Assembly (NCBI GenBank): GCA_025935515.1
Contig: JAICVC010000013.1
Span: forward strand, 1-23,385
Direction of reading: 5' to 3'
Length of the DNA: 23,385 bases
Source: Sphingomonas sp.
GTDB lineage: Bacteria > Pseudomonadota > Alphaproteobacteria > Sphingomonadales > Sphingomonadaceae
The translations under genes and the position numbers were made by a program. The notes beneath the pieces are model-generated. The model had not been told where the DNA came from and did not search any database. It worked only from the letters and a program-made list of their open reading frames with translations. How positions within the stretch are numbered: the first letter of the stretch is position 1; the number at the start of each line of letters is the position of its first letter. Of this stretch, positions 13,364 through 22,290 are shown in pieces.

Positions 13364-15289
13364 ATGATGCTGCGTTGGGGGAGACTTGTGATCGCTGCGG
13401 CGATGGCCGTGGCAGCGTCGGATCATGCTGGCGCGCAGACCGCCGTTCAACATCAATTCGACGAGGCTAGCAGAGCTTTCGATGCTGGTAATTGGCGCGC
13501 GGCCGCCAATCTGTTTTCGGTGTTGAGGACGAAATTGGGATTGGGCTCCCGTGCAGCGGCCGTGGCTGATATTCGAGAGGGCTATTCGCGCCTGCGGCTG
13601 GGTGACCGGCAGTTGGCGATCAGCCTCCTTGAATCCGGTTTAGAACGGTTGCCTGATGAGCCCACTCTTCAGGCCGATAAGCTGCTGGCAGTGCAAGGAC
13701 TGGCAAACGGCTACGAAGCTTCGAACGACGTTTTGCTCTCGGCGTCGTATTATCGCGAGGAGATGAAGCTAGCCCCCGACGACCCGACCAAGAGGGCAGC
13801 ATACGCGGGCTTCGCAAGAACGGTCATGTTCGAGGAGCCGAGCGAGGCGATCAAAATCGCCGGTATGCTGTTCTCCATGGCCCACGAAACACATGAACGA
13901 GCAGTAGCTCTCGATCTGATGGGAAGGGCCCAGCTCGAGGCTGGGCAGCATGCCGCCGCGATCGAGACATTTCGAAGAGCGGTCCGCGAATCAGGAGGGC
14001 TAACGCAGCGTATCGATCAACTCGACGACGCGATTCGCGCGGATATGGCACTCGCGGGACTCTTGTCCGGCAATGACAAGCTTGCACACCTGTATCTTTC
14101 TGCGACGGGTGCGGCGCAAGACCGGGGTTCCTTCCTGCCGGTGCCGAATGAGCTTGGCGCGCGGCGTTGTCCCGAGAACGCGAGCCCGGAAGATGTAGCA
14201 ATAGTCGAGTTCGGTCTAACGGCGGAAGGTCACACAAAGGACGTTCGGCCAATCTACGCGTCGGGCGGTGGCGAGTTTGCCGGCATCATGGCTCGCTATG
14301 TTAGCGATTTCCGATGGGATCCCCTCAGCATCGCCCAGTTACGGCCACTTCAGGCATCGATGGCACGGATCGAGGTTCACTGCTTCAATGATGATCCTAC
14401 CGTCACCCATCTTTATGAAAATGCTGACCCCTGGCGGCCCTGGCTGATCAGCATTGGACTGGTTCCGTATGAGGCGCGATCTCGCAGTGCATCGGCGAAA
14501 CTTGCTAAAGCAAAGGAGGAATTGGCCAATCGAGAGCGGATTTATGGAAGAGCGTCCATACGGCTTTTTCCGGTGCTTCGGGCAATCGAGGATTCACCGC
14601 TCACTGGGACGCCAGACTCTATTGAGCTGCTGACCCGGCAAATCGAGATCGCAAGAACTGCGAAGGCGCCACCATCCGTTCTCGCGAGCCTTGAAGCGGA
14701 TCGCGCTACCGCTGGCATAATTGACGAAGACGTACAGCTCGCGCGACTGAGATCTCTCGTAGCCGATCCGACTTACCGCCAGGATCCAGAAGCTAGCGCC
14801 TATCTGAAATGGTTGATCGGTCAACTGCTCTCCCGGGGAGGAAAACCGGCCGACGAACTGCGCCAAGTTGCGGACACAAACAGCTTGCCCGCATCGCATC
14901 CAATCCGCAGAGCCGCGAACCTTCGTCTTGCGGAATATGACTTCTCGAAACGGTCCCCCGCGAGGAAGGAACGCGTGCGCGCATCGGGTTTAACTTTCAA
15001 TCCCTGTAGCGCCGCCGAAGTTCAGCGGACGACCCAGGCATCTAGCCGCGGATACCCCGAGCTCACGCGGCATTGGGGATTCGAAGGATGGACGTTTTTG
15101 CGGTCCGACATCGATTCCGATGGTCGCGTTCGCAATGTGGTCCCCATGATCGCCTACCCGCCAATGATCTTCACGCGGGCTGCTAACGCCACTGCCTCGC
15201 AAATGCGGTACAATGTGGCAGATGCCCTCGTCCCTGGGATAGGCTGTACCGGCTACATAACTTCCGTTCGGTTCCATTTGGAACCATGA
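13364..15289 (+). CDS. Secreted TPR protein with two TonB-C-like domains
   Basis: About 641 residues. A signal peptide is clear (LRWGRLVIAAAMAVAASDHAGAQ ending in an AGAQ-type site, about residues 2-25). Residues 26-250 are helical repeats of TPR type (FDEASRAFDAGNWRAAANLF, ALDLMGRAQLEAGQHAAAIETF). Residues 265-345 contain VAIVEFGLTAEGHTKDVRPIYASGG, with the pattern of the TonB C-terminal fold. A second such unit ends the protein (about 563-641, FLRSDIDSDGRVRNVVPMI). Similar TPR/TonB-C-like proteins of unknown role occur in sphingomonads. ATG 13364 or 13367 follows an AAGGGGG; the frame upstream to 13130 is antisense to aguA and is excluded. Codon use is less GC-biased than in adjacent housekeeping genes. 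No specific function is assigned. Confidence 0.8.
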   Translation: MMLRWGRLVIAAAMAVAASDHAGAQTAVQHQFDEASRAFDAGNWRAAANLFSVLRTKLGLGSRAAAVADIREGYSRLRLGDRQLAISLLESGLERLPDEPTLQADKLLAVQGLANGYEASNDVLLSASYYREEMKLAPDDPTKRAAYAGFARTVMFEEPSEAIKIAGMLFSMAHETHERAVALDLMGRAQLEAGQHAAAIETFRRAVRESGGLTQRIDQLDDAIRADMALAGLLSGNDKLAHLYLSATGAAQDRGSFLPVPNELGARRCPENASPEDVAIVEFGLTAEGHTKDVRPIYASGGGEFAGIMARYVSDFRWDPLSIAQLRPLQASMARIEVHCFNDDPTVTHLYENADPWRPWLISIGLVPYEARSRSASAKLAKAKEELANRERIYGRASIRLFPVLRAIEDSPLTGTPDSIELLTRQIEIARTAKAPPSVLASLEADRATAGIIDEDVQLARLRSLVADPTYRQDPEASAYLKWLIGQLLSRGGKPADELRQVADTNSLPASHPIRRAANLRLAEYDFSKRSPARKERVRASGLTFNPCSAAEVQRTTQASSRGYPELTRHWGFEGWTFLRSDIDSDGRVRNVVPMIAYPPMIFTRAANATASQMRYNVADALVPGIGCTGYITSVRFHLEP

Positions 15290-15349
15290 CGAAAAGAGCG
15301 GTTCGGTGAGACGCCGGCCGCCCGTTTTCAAACACCGGAAGCCTAAGAC

Positions 15350-15964
15350 CTAGCGCGAGTAGAACTCGATCACGAGGTTGGGTTCCATCCGGACCGGATA
15401 GGGCACCTCGTCGAGCTTCGGCACGCGATTGAACGTGATCTTCGACGTGCCGTCGGGCGCGACGTAATCGGGGATGTCGCGCTCAGCGAGGCTCTGCGCC
15501 TCGATCACCAGCGCCATCTCCTGCGCCTTCGCGCCGAGCTCCACTACGTCGCCGACGTCGACCCGGCGGGACGCGATGTTGCACTTCACGCCATTGACGC
15601 GAATGTGGCCGTGGCTGACCAGCTGACGCGCGGCCCAGATCGTCGGTGCGAACTTGGCGCGATAGACGACCATGTCGAGCCGCCGCTCGAGCAGGCCAAT
15701 GAGGTTCTGCGAAGCGTCGCCCTTCATGCGGCTCGCATCGATGTAGTTCTTCTTGAACTGCTTCTCGGTGATGTCGCCGTAATAGCCCTTGAGCTTCTGC
15801 TTGGCGCGGAGCTGGATGCCGTAGTCGGACAGCTTGCCCTTGCGGCGCTGGCCGTGCTGGCCGGGGCCATATTCGCGGCGGTTGACCGGGCTCTTGGGCC
15901 GTCCGAAGACGTTCTCGCCCATGCGGCGGTCGAGCTTGTATTTGGCGCTGGTGCGCTTCGTCAC
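15350..15964 (-). CDS. rpsD: 30S ribosomal protein S4
   Basis: A 204-residue protein of normal length for alphaproteobacterial S4, a primary 16S rRNA-binding protein that nucleates small-subunit assembly. The N-terminus (TKRTSAKYKLDRRMGENVFGRPKSP) lacks the zinc-binding cysteines, as in many Gram-negative S4 proteins. The S4 RNA-binding domain (RRLDMVVYRAKFAPTIWAARQLVSHGHIRVNG) and the C-terminal VIEFYSR are unmistakable. It is a stand-alone gene here, not in the alpha operon. It faces the TPR gene across a 60-base gap in which I see no convincing terminator. Confidence 0.98.
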   Translation of the reverse strand: MTKRTSAKYKLDRRMGENVFGRPKSPVNRREYGPGQHGQRRKGKLSDYGIQLRAKQKLKGYYGDITEKQFKKNYIDASRMKGDASQNLIGLLERRLDMVVYRAKFAPTIWAARQLVSHGHIRVNGVKCNIASRRVDVGDVVELGAKAQEMALVIEAQSLAERDIPDYVAPDGTSKITFNRVPKLDEVPYPVRMEPNLVIEFYSR

Positions 15965-16075
15965 GTGTCATTCTCCAATTCGCGTTTATCGATGTGCCCG
16001 GAACCGCACCGCTCAGCCTTGCGCTGGGCGCGATCACCGCTTCACCGGGCATGCGGGATCAATTGCGAAGGCGCG

Positions 16076-16104
16076 CGCCTAGCCGAACCGCCTTGAAGGG
16101 TCAA
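16076..16104 (-). promoter_or_regulatory. Possible promoter upstream of rpsD
   Basis: On the minus strand TTGACC (16104-16099) is followed after 17 bases by TAGGCG (16081-16076). The -35 match is good and the -10 match poor. It lies about 110 bases before the rpsD ATG, leaving a long leader in which S4 autoregulation could act. The assignment is tentative. Confidence 0.25.
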
Positions 16105-16133
16105 CCGCAGCGACCGGAATCGCGCGGCTGGGG

Positions 16134-16400
16134 CTAGGCGCCCGGTCCTCGGCCGACCGACGATTGTGAGCCGGAATCCTGGCCGTAAGAACCGCTGCGG
16201 ACGCCCGGGCCAAGATCGAGGTTGCCCTCGGCGTCGCGGCACACCCGGCGCTTCGACCGGCTACCGGTGACCTCGATATATTCGCAGACCTGCTTGGGCT
16301 TTTGCTGCTTGGCCACCGGGGCCTGAGCGCCGGCCGATTGCGGCTGGGCCGCTGCGGGCGCCTGGGCCATCATCATCGCGACAAGGAACATCAACGCCAT
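16134..16400 (-). CDS. Small secreted hypothetical protein
   Basis: About 88 residues starting at ATG 16400, with GGGGAG about 9 bases upstream. The N-terminus MALMFLVAMMMAQAPAAAQ looks like a short signal sequence followed by a Pro/Ala/Gln linker. The mature part contains VCEYIEVTGSRSKRRVCRD, with two cysteines 14 residues apart that could form a disulfide, and a Gly/Ser-rich tail. Short proteins with this CEYIEVTGSR...RVCRD pattern are common as unnamed secreted proteins in Sphingomonadales. The frame upstream to 16436 has no better start. Its function is unknown. It lies between trmJ and rpsD on the same strand with 77- and 169-base gaps, so it is probably transcribed on its own. Confidence 0.7.
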   Translation of the reverse strand: MALMFLVAMMMAQAPAAAQPQSAGAQAPVAKQQKPKQVCEYIEVTGSRSKRRVCRDAEGNLDLGPGVRSGSYGQDSGSQSSVGRGPGA

Positions 16401-16477
16401 TTCAGGTATCTCCCCGGATTCGCTCGGCGCGCACAAAGCCGAGAAATTTCAATGGGTCAACGGCGATTCGACGAACG

Positions 16478-17197
16478 TCATCGTTGACGTGGAGCATTGA
16501 CCAAAGCTCGGATGACGCCCCGGACGGCCTTCACCTCCCGCGACGACCAGCCGGTCTTGGTAAAGATGGTTCGCAGCGTGTTCTTGGTCGCCTCGGTGCG
16601 CGAGGGCGGATGGAAATAGCCTTTCCCGTCGAGCTGATCGTTGAGCTGGTTGATGAGGCCGTCGAGCTCGCCGTGCGGCGCGGGCGGTTCCAGCTCCTTG
16701 GCGGTCGGCTGGGCCAGCTCGGCGCGCTTCGACCATTCGTACGCGAGCAGGATCACCGCCTGCGCGAGGTTGAGCGAGGCGAACTCCGGATTGATCGGCA
16801 CCGTGACGATCGCATCCGCGAGCGCGACCTCGTCCGTTTCCAACCCTGACCGTTCGGGCCCGAACAGGATGGCGCTCCGCTCAGAGGACCCGGCGATGCG
16901 GTCGGCCATCTCTTGTGGACCTGCAACCGGCATCACGAGGTCGCGGCGGCGGACCGTCGATGCGAACACGAGGTTGCAATCGGCAATCGCCTCCTGGGCA
17001 GTGGCGAAGACCTCCGCGCGTTCGAGCACGATATCGGCGCCGCTGGCGGCCGGCCCCGCCTCCGGATTGGGCCAGCCGTCGCGCGGAGCGACCAGCCGCA
17101 GTTCGGTCAGCCCGAAGTTGAGCATCGCCCGCGCCGCCTTGCCGATATTCTGGCCGAGCTGCGGACGGACGAGGACGATAACCGGCTTGGCCGTCAC
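16478..17197 (-). CDS. trmJ: tRNA 2'-O-methyltransferase of the SpoU/TrmJ family
   Basis: A 239-residue SPOUT-fold enzyme predicted to methylate the ribose of nucleotide 32 in tRNAs. The conserved TrmJ motifs are present: VRPQLGQNIGKAARAMLNFGLTEL (motif 1 with the N-G-A-R pattern), ILFGPERSGLETDEVALAD (motif 2) and INPEFASLNLAQAVILLAYEW (motif 3, the knot region). The C-terminal extension of about 80 residues (YFHPPSRTEATKNTLRTIFTKTGWSSREVKAVRGVIRAL) is also typical of TrmJ. The ATG overlaps the nrdR stop by 4 bases, so it is the last gene of an rpiB-glyA-nrdR-trmJ operon. Confidence 0.92.
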   Translation of the reverse strand: MTAKPVIVLVRPQLGQNIGKAARAMLNFGLTELRLVAPRDGWPNPEAGPAASGADIVLERAEVFATAQEAIADCNLVFASTVRRRDLVMPVAGPQEMADRIAGSSERSAILFGPERSGLETDEVALADAIVTVPINPEFASLNLAQAVILLAYEWSKRAELAQPTAKELEPPAPHGELDGLINQLNDQLDGKGYFHPPSRTEATKNTLRTIFTKTGWSSREVKAVRGVIRALVNAPRQR

Positions 17198-17676
17198 AGC
17201 AGTTTATCGTGGCCGGGCGGGGGCGTTGCTTCCTTTTCGACCCGTTCGGCGATTTCGGCGAAGTCGCCGGGCTCGCTGAAGTCCTTGTAGATGCTGGCGA
17301 AGCGGATGTAGGCAACATGGTCGAGGGCGCGGAGGCCCGCCATTACCGCCTCACCGATTTTCGCCGAACGAACCTCGTCTCCGAGCGTCTCCATCTGTCG
17401 CTGAACGCCGCTCACGAGGCGGTCGATCTTGGTGGCGTCGATGTCGCGCTTGCGGCACGCATGGCCGATTGCGCGGGCGAGCTTGTCGCGGTCGAACGGC
17501 TCGCGCTTGCCGTCTTTTTTGACGACCGTGAGATCGCGCAGCTGGACGCGCTCGAATGTCGTGAAGCGCGCGCCACAGGCCTCGCACTGCCGCCGCCGGC
17601 GGATGGCGGCGCCGTCCTCGCTCGGGCGGCTGTCCTTAACCTGGCTGTCTTCGTGCGCGCAGAACGGGCAGCGCAT
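17194..17676 (-). CDS. nrdR: Transcriptional repressor NrdR
   Basis: A 160-residue regulator of ribonucleotide reductase genes. The N-terminal zinc ribbon has Cys3, Cys6, Cys31 and Cys34 (MRCPFC and CEACGARF). The ATP-cone domain follows (VVKKDGKREPFDRDKLARAIGHACRKRD), and the conserved YIRFASIYKDF closes the cone. It senses ATP/dATP and represses nrd operons through NrdR boxes; no nrd gene lies in the window. It sits three bases downstream of glyA, the usual alphaproteobacterial glyA-nrdR arrangement, and overlaps trmJ by 4 bases. Confidence 0.97.
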   Translation of the reverse strand: MRCPFCAHEDSQVKDSRPSEDGAAIRRRRQCEACGARFTTFERVQLRDLTVVKKDGKREPFDRDKLARAIGHACRKRDIDATKIDRLVSGVQRQMETLGDEVRSAKIGEAVMAGLRALDHVAYIRFASIYKDFSEPGDFAEIAERVEKEATPPPGHDKLL

Positions 17677-17679
17677 CCT

Positions 17680-18998
<1,319 letters not shown>

Positions 18999-18999
<1 letters not shown>

Positions 19000-19445
19000 C
19001 AATGGGTTTCCTGCAAAATCTGGGAGAGCTGGTCGACGCGGCGCTGGTGTCGCCCGCCTTCGAATTCGGCGTCGAGGAAGGCCTTGACGCAGGCGATCGC
19101 CATTTCCGACCCGATCAGCCGCGCGCCGAGCGCGATCGCATTCGCGTTGTTGTGCTGCCGCGCCAGCGTGGCGGAGAGAGGCTCGGCGACCTGCGCGCAG
19201 CGGCAGGCCGGGTTGCGGTTGGCGGCGATGGCGACTCCGATGCCCGACCCGCACACGGTGATTCCGCGTTCGGCGCGTCCATCGGCCAGCGCCTCAGCGA
19301 GCATTGCTCCATAGCGCGGATAATCGACGCTTTCGTGGCTGTTGGTACCGAGGTCGAGCACGTCATGGCCCTGCTCGCGAAGCCAGCCTGCAAGCAGGTC
19401 CTTGAGGTCGACTCCGGCATGGTCGGCGGAAAGTGCAATGCGCAT
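18999..19445 (-). CDS. rpiB: Ribose-5-phosphate isomerase B
   Basis: A 148-residue RpiB/LacAB-family isomerase interconverting ribose-5-phosphate and ribulose-5-phosphate. The N-terminal ALSADHAGVDLKD and the active-site loop GITVCGSGIGVAIAANR, with the catalytic-base Cys65, are clear. The late RQHNNANAIALGARLIG is also diagnostic. It is the first gene of the operon leading into glyA, which it overlaps by one base. No obvious Shine-Dalgarno precedes the ATG at 19445, and a 61-base space separates it from the end of hemA, which faces the same way. Confidence 0.96.
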
Positions 19446-19506
19446 GTGCGCTGACTAGGGCAGGTCGGCGGGATTCGCCAGCCTTGGGCGCATCAGTGAT
19501 TCAAGG

Positions 19507-20718
19507 CTAGGCTGCCTTCCGAAGCTCTAGCCGGCCCCAGATTTCGACCAGCGCAGCGACCAACTCGTCCATCATTTCCGGCGTGTGCAGCGGGCCGGGG
19601 GTGAAGCGAAGACGCTCGGTGCCGCGCGGCACGGTCGGGAAATTGATCGGCTGCACGTAGAGACCATATTCCGCGAGCAGGATGTCGCTGATCTGCTTGG
19701 TCCTAACGGGGCAGCCGACGAGCAGCGGGACGATATGCGTGACGCTCGGCATGGCGGGCAGGCCCGCGGATGCGAACTTGGCTTTCAGCATCGCCGCGGA
19801 TTCTTGCTGTGCCGCTCGTTCTTGCTTGGAATTTTTGAGGTGCCGAACGCTCGCCAGGGCGCCGGCAACAAGCACCGGCGAGAGCGACGTCGTGAAGATG
19901 AAACCGGGCGCGTAACTGCGGATGCAATCGATGATCGTCTGGTTCGCGGCGATATAGCCGCCCATCACGCCGAACGCCTTGCCAAGCGTGCCTTCGATGA
20001 TGGTCAGCCGGTGAGCAACCTGGTCGCGCTCGGAAATGCCGCCCCCATGATCGCCGTACATGCCCACGGCATGGACCTCATCGAGATAGGTGAGCGCATT
20101 ATATTGGTCGGCGAGGTCGCAGATCGCCGCGACCGGAGCGATGTCGGCGTCCATCGAATAGACGCTTTCGAACGCGATCAGCTTGGGCGTCCCGGGATCT
20201 TCGGCCGCAAGCAGCTCCTCGAGGTGCGCGAGATCATTGTGGCGGAAGACGCGTTTCTCGCAGCTCGAATTCTTGATCCCCGCGATCATCGAGGCGTGGT
20301 TCAATTCGTCCGAGAAGATGATGCAGCCGGGCAGCAACTTGCCGAGGGTCGACAGCGCCGCTTCGTTAGAGACATAGCCGCTGGTGAACAGCAGCGCGGC
20401 ATTCTTGCCATGGAGGCCGGCCAGCTCGGTTTCGAGCTCCGTGTGATAATGCGTATTACCGCTGATGTTGCGCGTGCCGCCCGAGCCTGCGCCGACGCCA
20501 TGAAGCGCTTCTTCCATCGCCGCGACGACCGTGTCGTGCTGACCCATGCAGAGATAGTCGTTCGAACACCAGACGGTGATTGGCTTGGGGCCGTTCCCGC
20601 CGAAGCATTGCGCGTTCGGGAATTGGCCCTTGTGGCGCAGGATATCGATGAACACCCGGTACCGGCCCTCGTCGTGAAGGCGCTCGATAGCGGCTTTGAA
20701 GATGCGGTCGTAATCCAA
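19507..20718 (-). CDS. hemA: 5-aminolevulinate synthase
   Basis: About 403 residues. A PLP enzyme condensing glycine and succinyl-CoA, the first step of haem synthesis in alphaproteobacteria. Diagnostic stretches are DYDRIFKAAIERLHDEGRYRVF at the N-terminus, WCSNDYLCMGQ, AGSGGTRNISGN, TYLDEVHAVGMYG and GTLGKAFGVMGGY (PLP Lys). The conserved family start is MDYDRIF. Here the codon before DYDRIF is TTG at 20718, preceded by GAAGAG at 6 bases, so I take TTG as the start. The frame continues to another TTG at 20781 but adds only a non-conserved basic stretch without a ribosome binding site. It lies 73 bases downstream of murI on the same strand. Confidence 0.95.
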   Translation of the reverse strand: MDYDRIFKAAIERLHDEGRYRVFIDILRHKGQFPNAQCFGGNGPKPITVWCSNDYLCMGQHDTVVAAMEEALHGVGAGSGGTRNISGNTHYHTELETELAGLHGKNAALLFTSGYVSNEAALSTLGKLLPGCIIFSDELNHASMIAGIKNSSCEKRVFRHNDLAHLEELLAAEDPGTPKLIAFESVYSMDADIAPVAAICDLADQYNALTYLDEVHAVGMYGDHGGGISERDQVAHRLTIIEGTLGKAFGVMGGYIAANQTIIDCIRSYAPGFIFTTSLSPVLVAGALASVRHLKNSKQERAAQQESAAMLKAKFASAGLPAMPSVTHIVPLLVGCPVRTKQISDILLAEYGLYVQPINFPTVPRGTERLRFTPGPLHTPEMMDELVAALVEIWGRLELRKAA

Positions 20719-20791
20719 GGTGGGCTCTTCGGGCGCCTTTAACGGGGGCTCTCTGGATTTGCCATTGCGAACGACTCGCAACTAGGCGGCA

Positions 20792-21580
20792 TTACAAGCT
20801 TTTAATCTCCCGGATCCCGAACGGGGCGAGGGCCGCCAACGAAGGTGGACGGGCAGAGGAGGTGAACAGCATCAATCCTGGCGACGGCGCCGATGGCCAC
20901 ACCTGGTCACGGGTGAGGTAGGCGATACGCCTTGCGATGCCTTCGCCGCCGTGGACGTAACGGACCTGCGGGAACGCCGCCTGCAACTCTTCGCCGAGCA
21001 GGGGGAAGTGCGTGCAGGCGAGGACGACCGTGTCGATGCGCTCGCCCTCGGCGGCATCGAACATCGGCTGAGCGGCCGCTTTCACTGCTGCCGGGTCGAC
21101 CGTGTCCCCGCCGAGCTTCGCTTCGGCCAATTCGACGAGCTCCGGCGAGCCGTGGCGAATGATCGTGCAGTCGACGGCGAATTTCGCGCCGAGGTCGTCG
21201 ACATAGGGCTGCCGTACAGTTGCCTCGGTGCCGAGGACTCCGATCACTCGGGTCTTCGACATCTCCGCGGCGGGCTTGATCGCTGGAACGGTGCCGACGA
21301 CCGACAGGTCGAGCGCCGAGCGGACATGCTCGAGCGCGATCGTGCTCGCCGTATTGCAGGCGATCACCGCGAGCCGCGGATGGAATCGCTCGACGAGGCG
21401 TCCGAGCAGCGCGGGCACGCGGCTGGCGATCTCCGCCTCGCTGCGCTTGCCGTAAGGGAAGCCCGCACTGTCCGCGGCATAGACGATCGGTGCGTTGGGC
21501 AGCAGCTTGAGCGTCGGGCCCAGCACCGACAGCCCGCCGACGCCGGAATCGAAGAACAGGATTGGAGCGTTTGCGTTCAC
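20792..21580 (-). CDS. murI: Glutamate racemase
   Basis: A 262-residue enzyme producing D-glutamate for peptidoglycan. The N-terminal FFDSGVGGLSVL holds the Asp/Ser pair, VIACNTASTIAL carries Cys75 and TVVLACTHFPLL carries Cys189, the two acid-base cysteines. YAADSAGFPYGKRSEAEI is the substrate-loop motif. The start is GTG 21580. Its upstream side abuts a palindromic repeat (21585-21659), so the promoter must lie in or beyond that repeat. The next gene on the other side, plsY, is divergent. Confidence 0.96.
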   Translation of the reverse strand: MNANAPILFFDSGVGGLSVLGPTLKLLPNAPIVYAADSAGFPYGKRSEAEIASRVPALLGRLVERFHPRLAVIACNTASTIALEHVRSALDLSVVGTVPAIKPAAEMSKTRVIGVLGTEATVRQPYVDDLGAKFAVDCTIIRHGSPELVELAEAKLGGDTVDPAAVKAAAQPMFDAAEGERIDTVVLACTHFPLLGEELQAAFPQVRYVHGGEGIARRIAYLTRDQVWPSAPSPGLMLFTSSARPPSLAALAPFGIREIKSL

Positions 21581-21584
21581 GCGA

Positions 21585-21659
21585 CGTCATTGCGAGGAGC
21601 GAAGCGACGAAGCAATCCAGTTTGCACCGCTGGATGGCTTCGCTCCGCTCGCAATTACG
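21585..21659. repeat. 75-bp inverted repeat, dispersed CGTCATTGCGAGGAGCG family (copy 1, complete)
   Basis: Begins CGTCATTGCGAGGAGCG and ends in CTCGCAATTACG, the near-perfect reverse complement. The arms run through GCGACGAAGCAATCCAG and CTGGATGGCTTCGCTC around a short loop, so the whole unit can fold into one long hairpin. It fills the murI-plsY divergent intergenic region. This is a well-known type of dispersed palindromic repeat in sphingomonads and other alphaproteobacteria. A second copy begins at 23358. Confidence 0.8.
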
Positions 21660-21699
21660 ACAGATTGCGTGAGCATCGCGATTTGCTACCACCTCCGCG

Positions 21700-22290
21700 A
21701 TGACCCGCGAGATGCTCTTCGCTTTGGCGCTCGGCTATCTGCTCGGGTCGATCCCGTTCGGACTGGTCCTGACGCGCCTCGCCGGCAAGGGCGACATTCG
21801 CAACATCGGCTCGGGCAATATCGGCGCGACCAACGTCCTGAGGACCGGAAGCAGGCTGTTGGCGGTCCTGACGCTCATCCTCGATTGCATCAAGGCGACG
21901 GTCGCGATCCTGCTGGCCGGGCGGCTGTTTGGCCATGACAGCGCTGCTTTCGCGGCGGCCGGCGCGCTGATTGGTCACCTTTATCCGGTCTGGCTCAAGT
22001 TCCGTGGCGGCAAGGGTGCCGCCACCCTTTTGGGCATCCTCATCCCGCTGCTGCCGATTGCCGCGGCGGTCTATGCTATTATCTGGATACTCCTGCTGCT
22101 GACGCTCCGAATCTCGTCGGTCGCAGGAATGAGCGCTGCCGTCAGTGCGCCCATCGCCGCCTTCGTCCTTCATTCGACCTACCTTCCAATGCTGCTCGGT
22201 TTCGCGGTGCTGGTGCTGTGGAAGCATCGCGAGAACATCCTTCGCTTAAGGAGGGGAACCGAGCCACGTATTGGGAGAGTGAAAGCTTGA
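21700..22290 (+). CDS. plsY: Glycerol-3-phosphate acyltransferase (acyl-phosphate dependent)
   Basis: A 196-residue inner-membrane enzyme that transfers the acyl group from acyl-phosphate to glycerol-3-phosphate, the first committed step of phospholipid synthesis with PlsX. Conserved motifs are LGSIPFGLVLTRL, then IGSGNIGATNVLRTG (motif 1), LIGHLYPVWLKFRGGKGAAT (motif 2) and WKHRENILRLRRGTEPRIG (motif 3). About five transmembrane segments are visible. The stop overlaps the TTG start of dprA by three bases, an arrangement seen in many proteobacteria. Confidence 0.97.
   Translation: MTREMLFALALGYLLGSIPFGLVLTRLAGKGDIRNIGSGNIGATNVLRTGSRLLAVLTLILDCIKATVAILLAGRLFGHDSAAFAAAGALIGHLYPVWLKFRGGKGAATLLGILIPLLPIAAAVYAIIWILLLLTLRISSVAGMSAAVSAPIAAFVLHSTYLPMLLGFAVLVLWKHRENILRLRRGTEPRIGRVKA

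Noticed and set aside
15290..15349. Terminator between the TPR gene and rpsD
   Set aside because: Only a short GC-rich self-complementary patch (CCGGCCG) and no clear stem with a T-run on either strand.
19000..19254. Upstream extension of glyA
   Set aside because: It is a second frame inside rpiB; the conserved SHMT N-terminus begins at ATG 18999.
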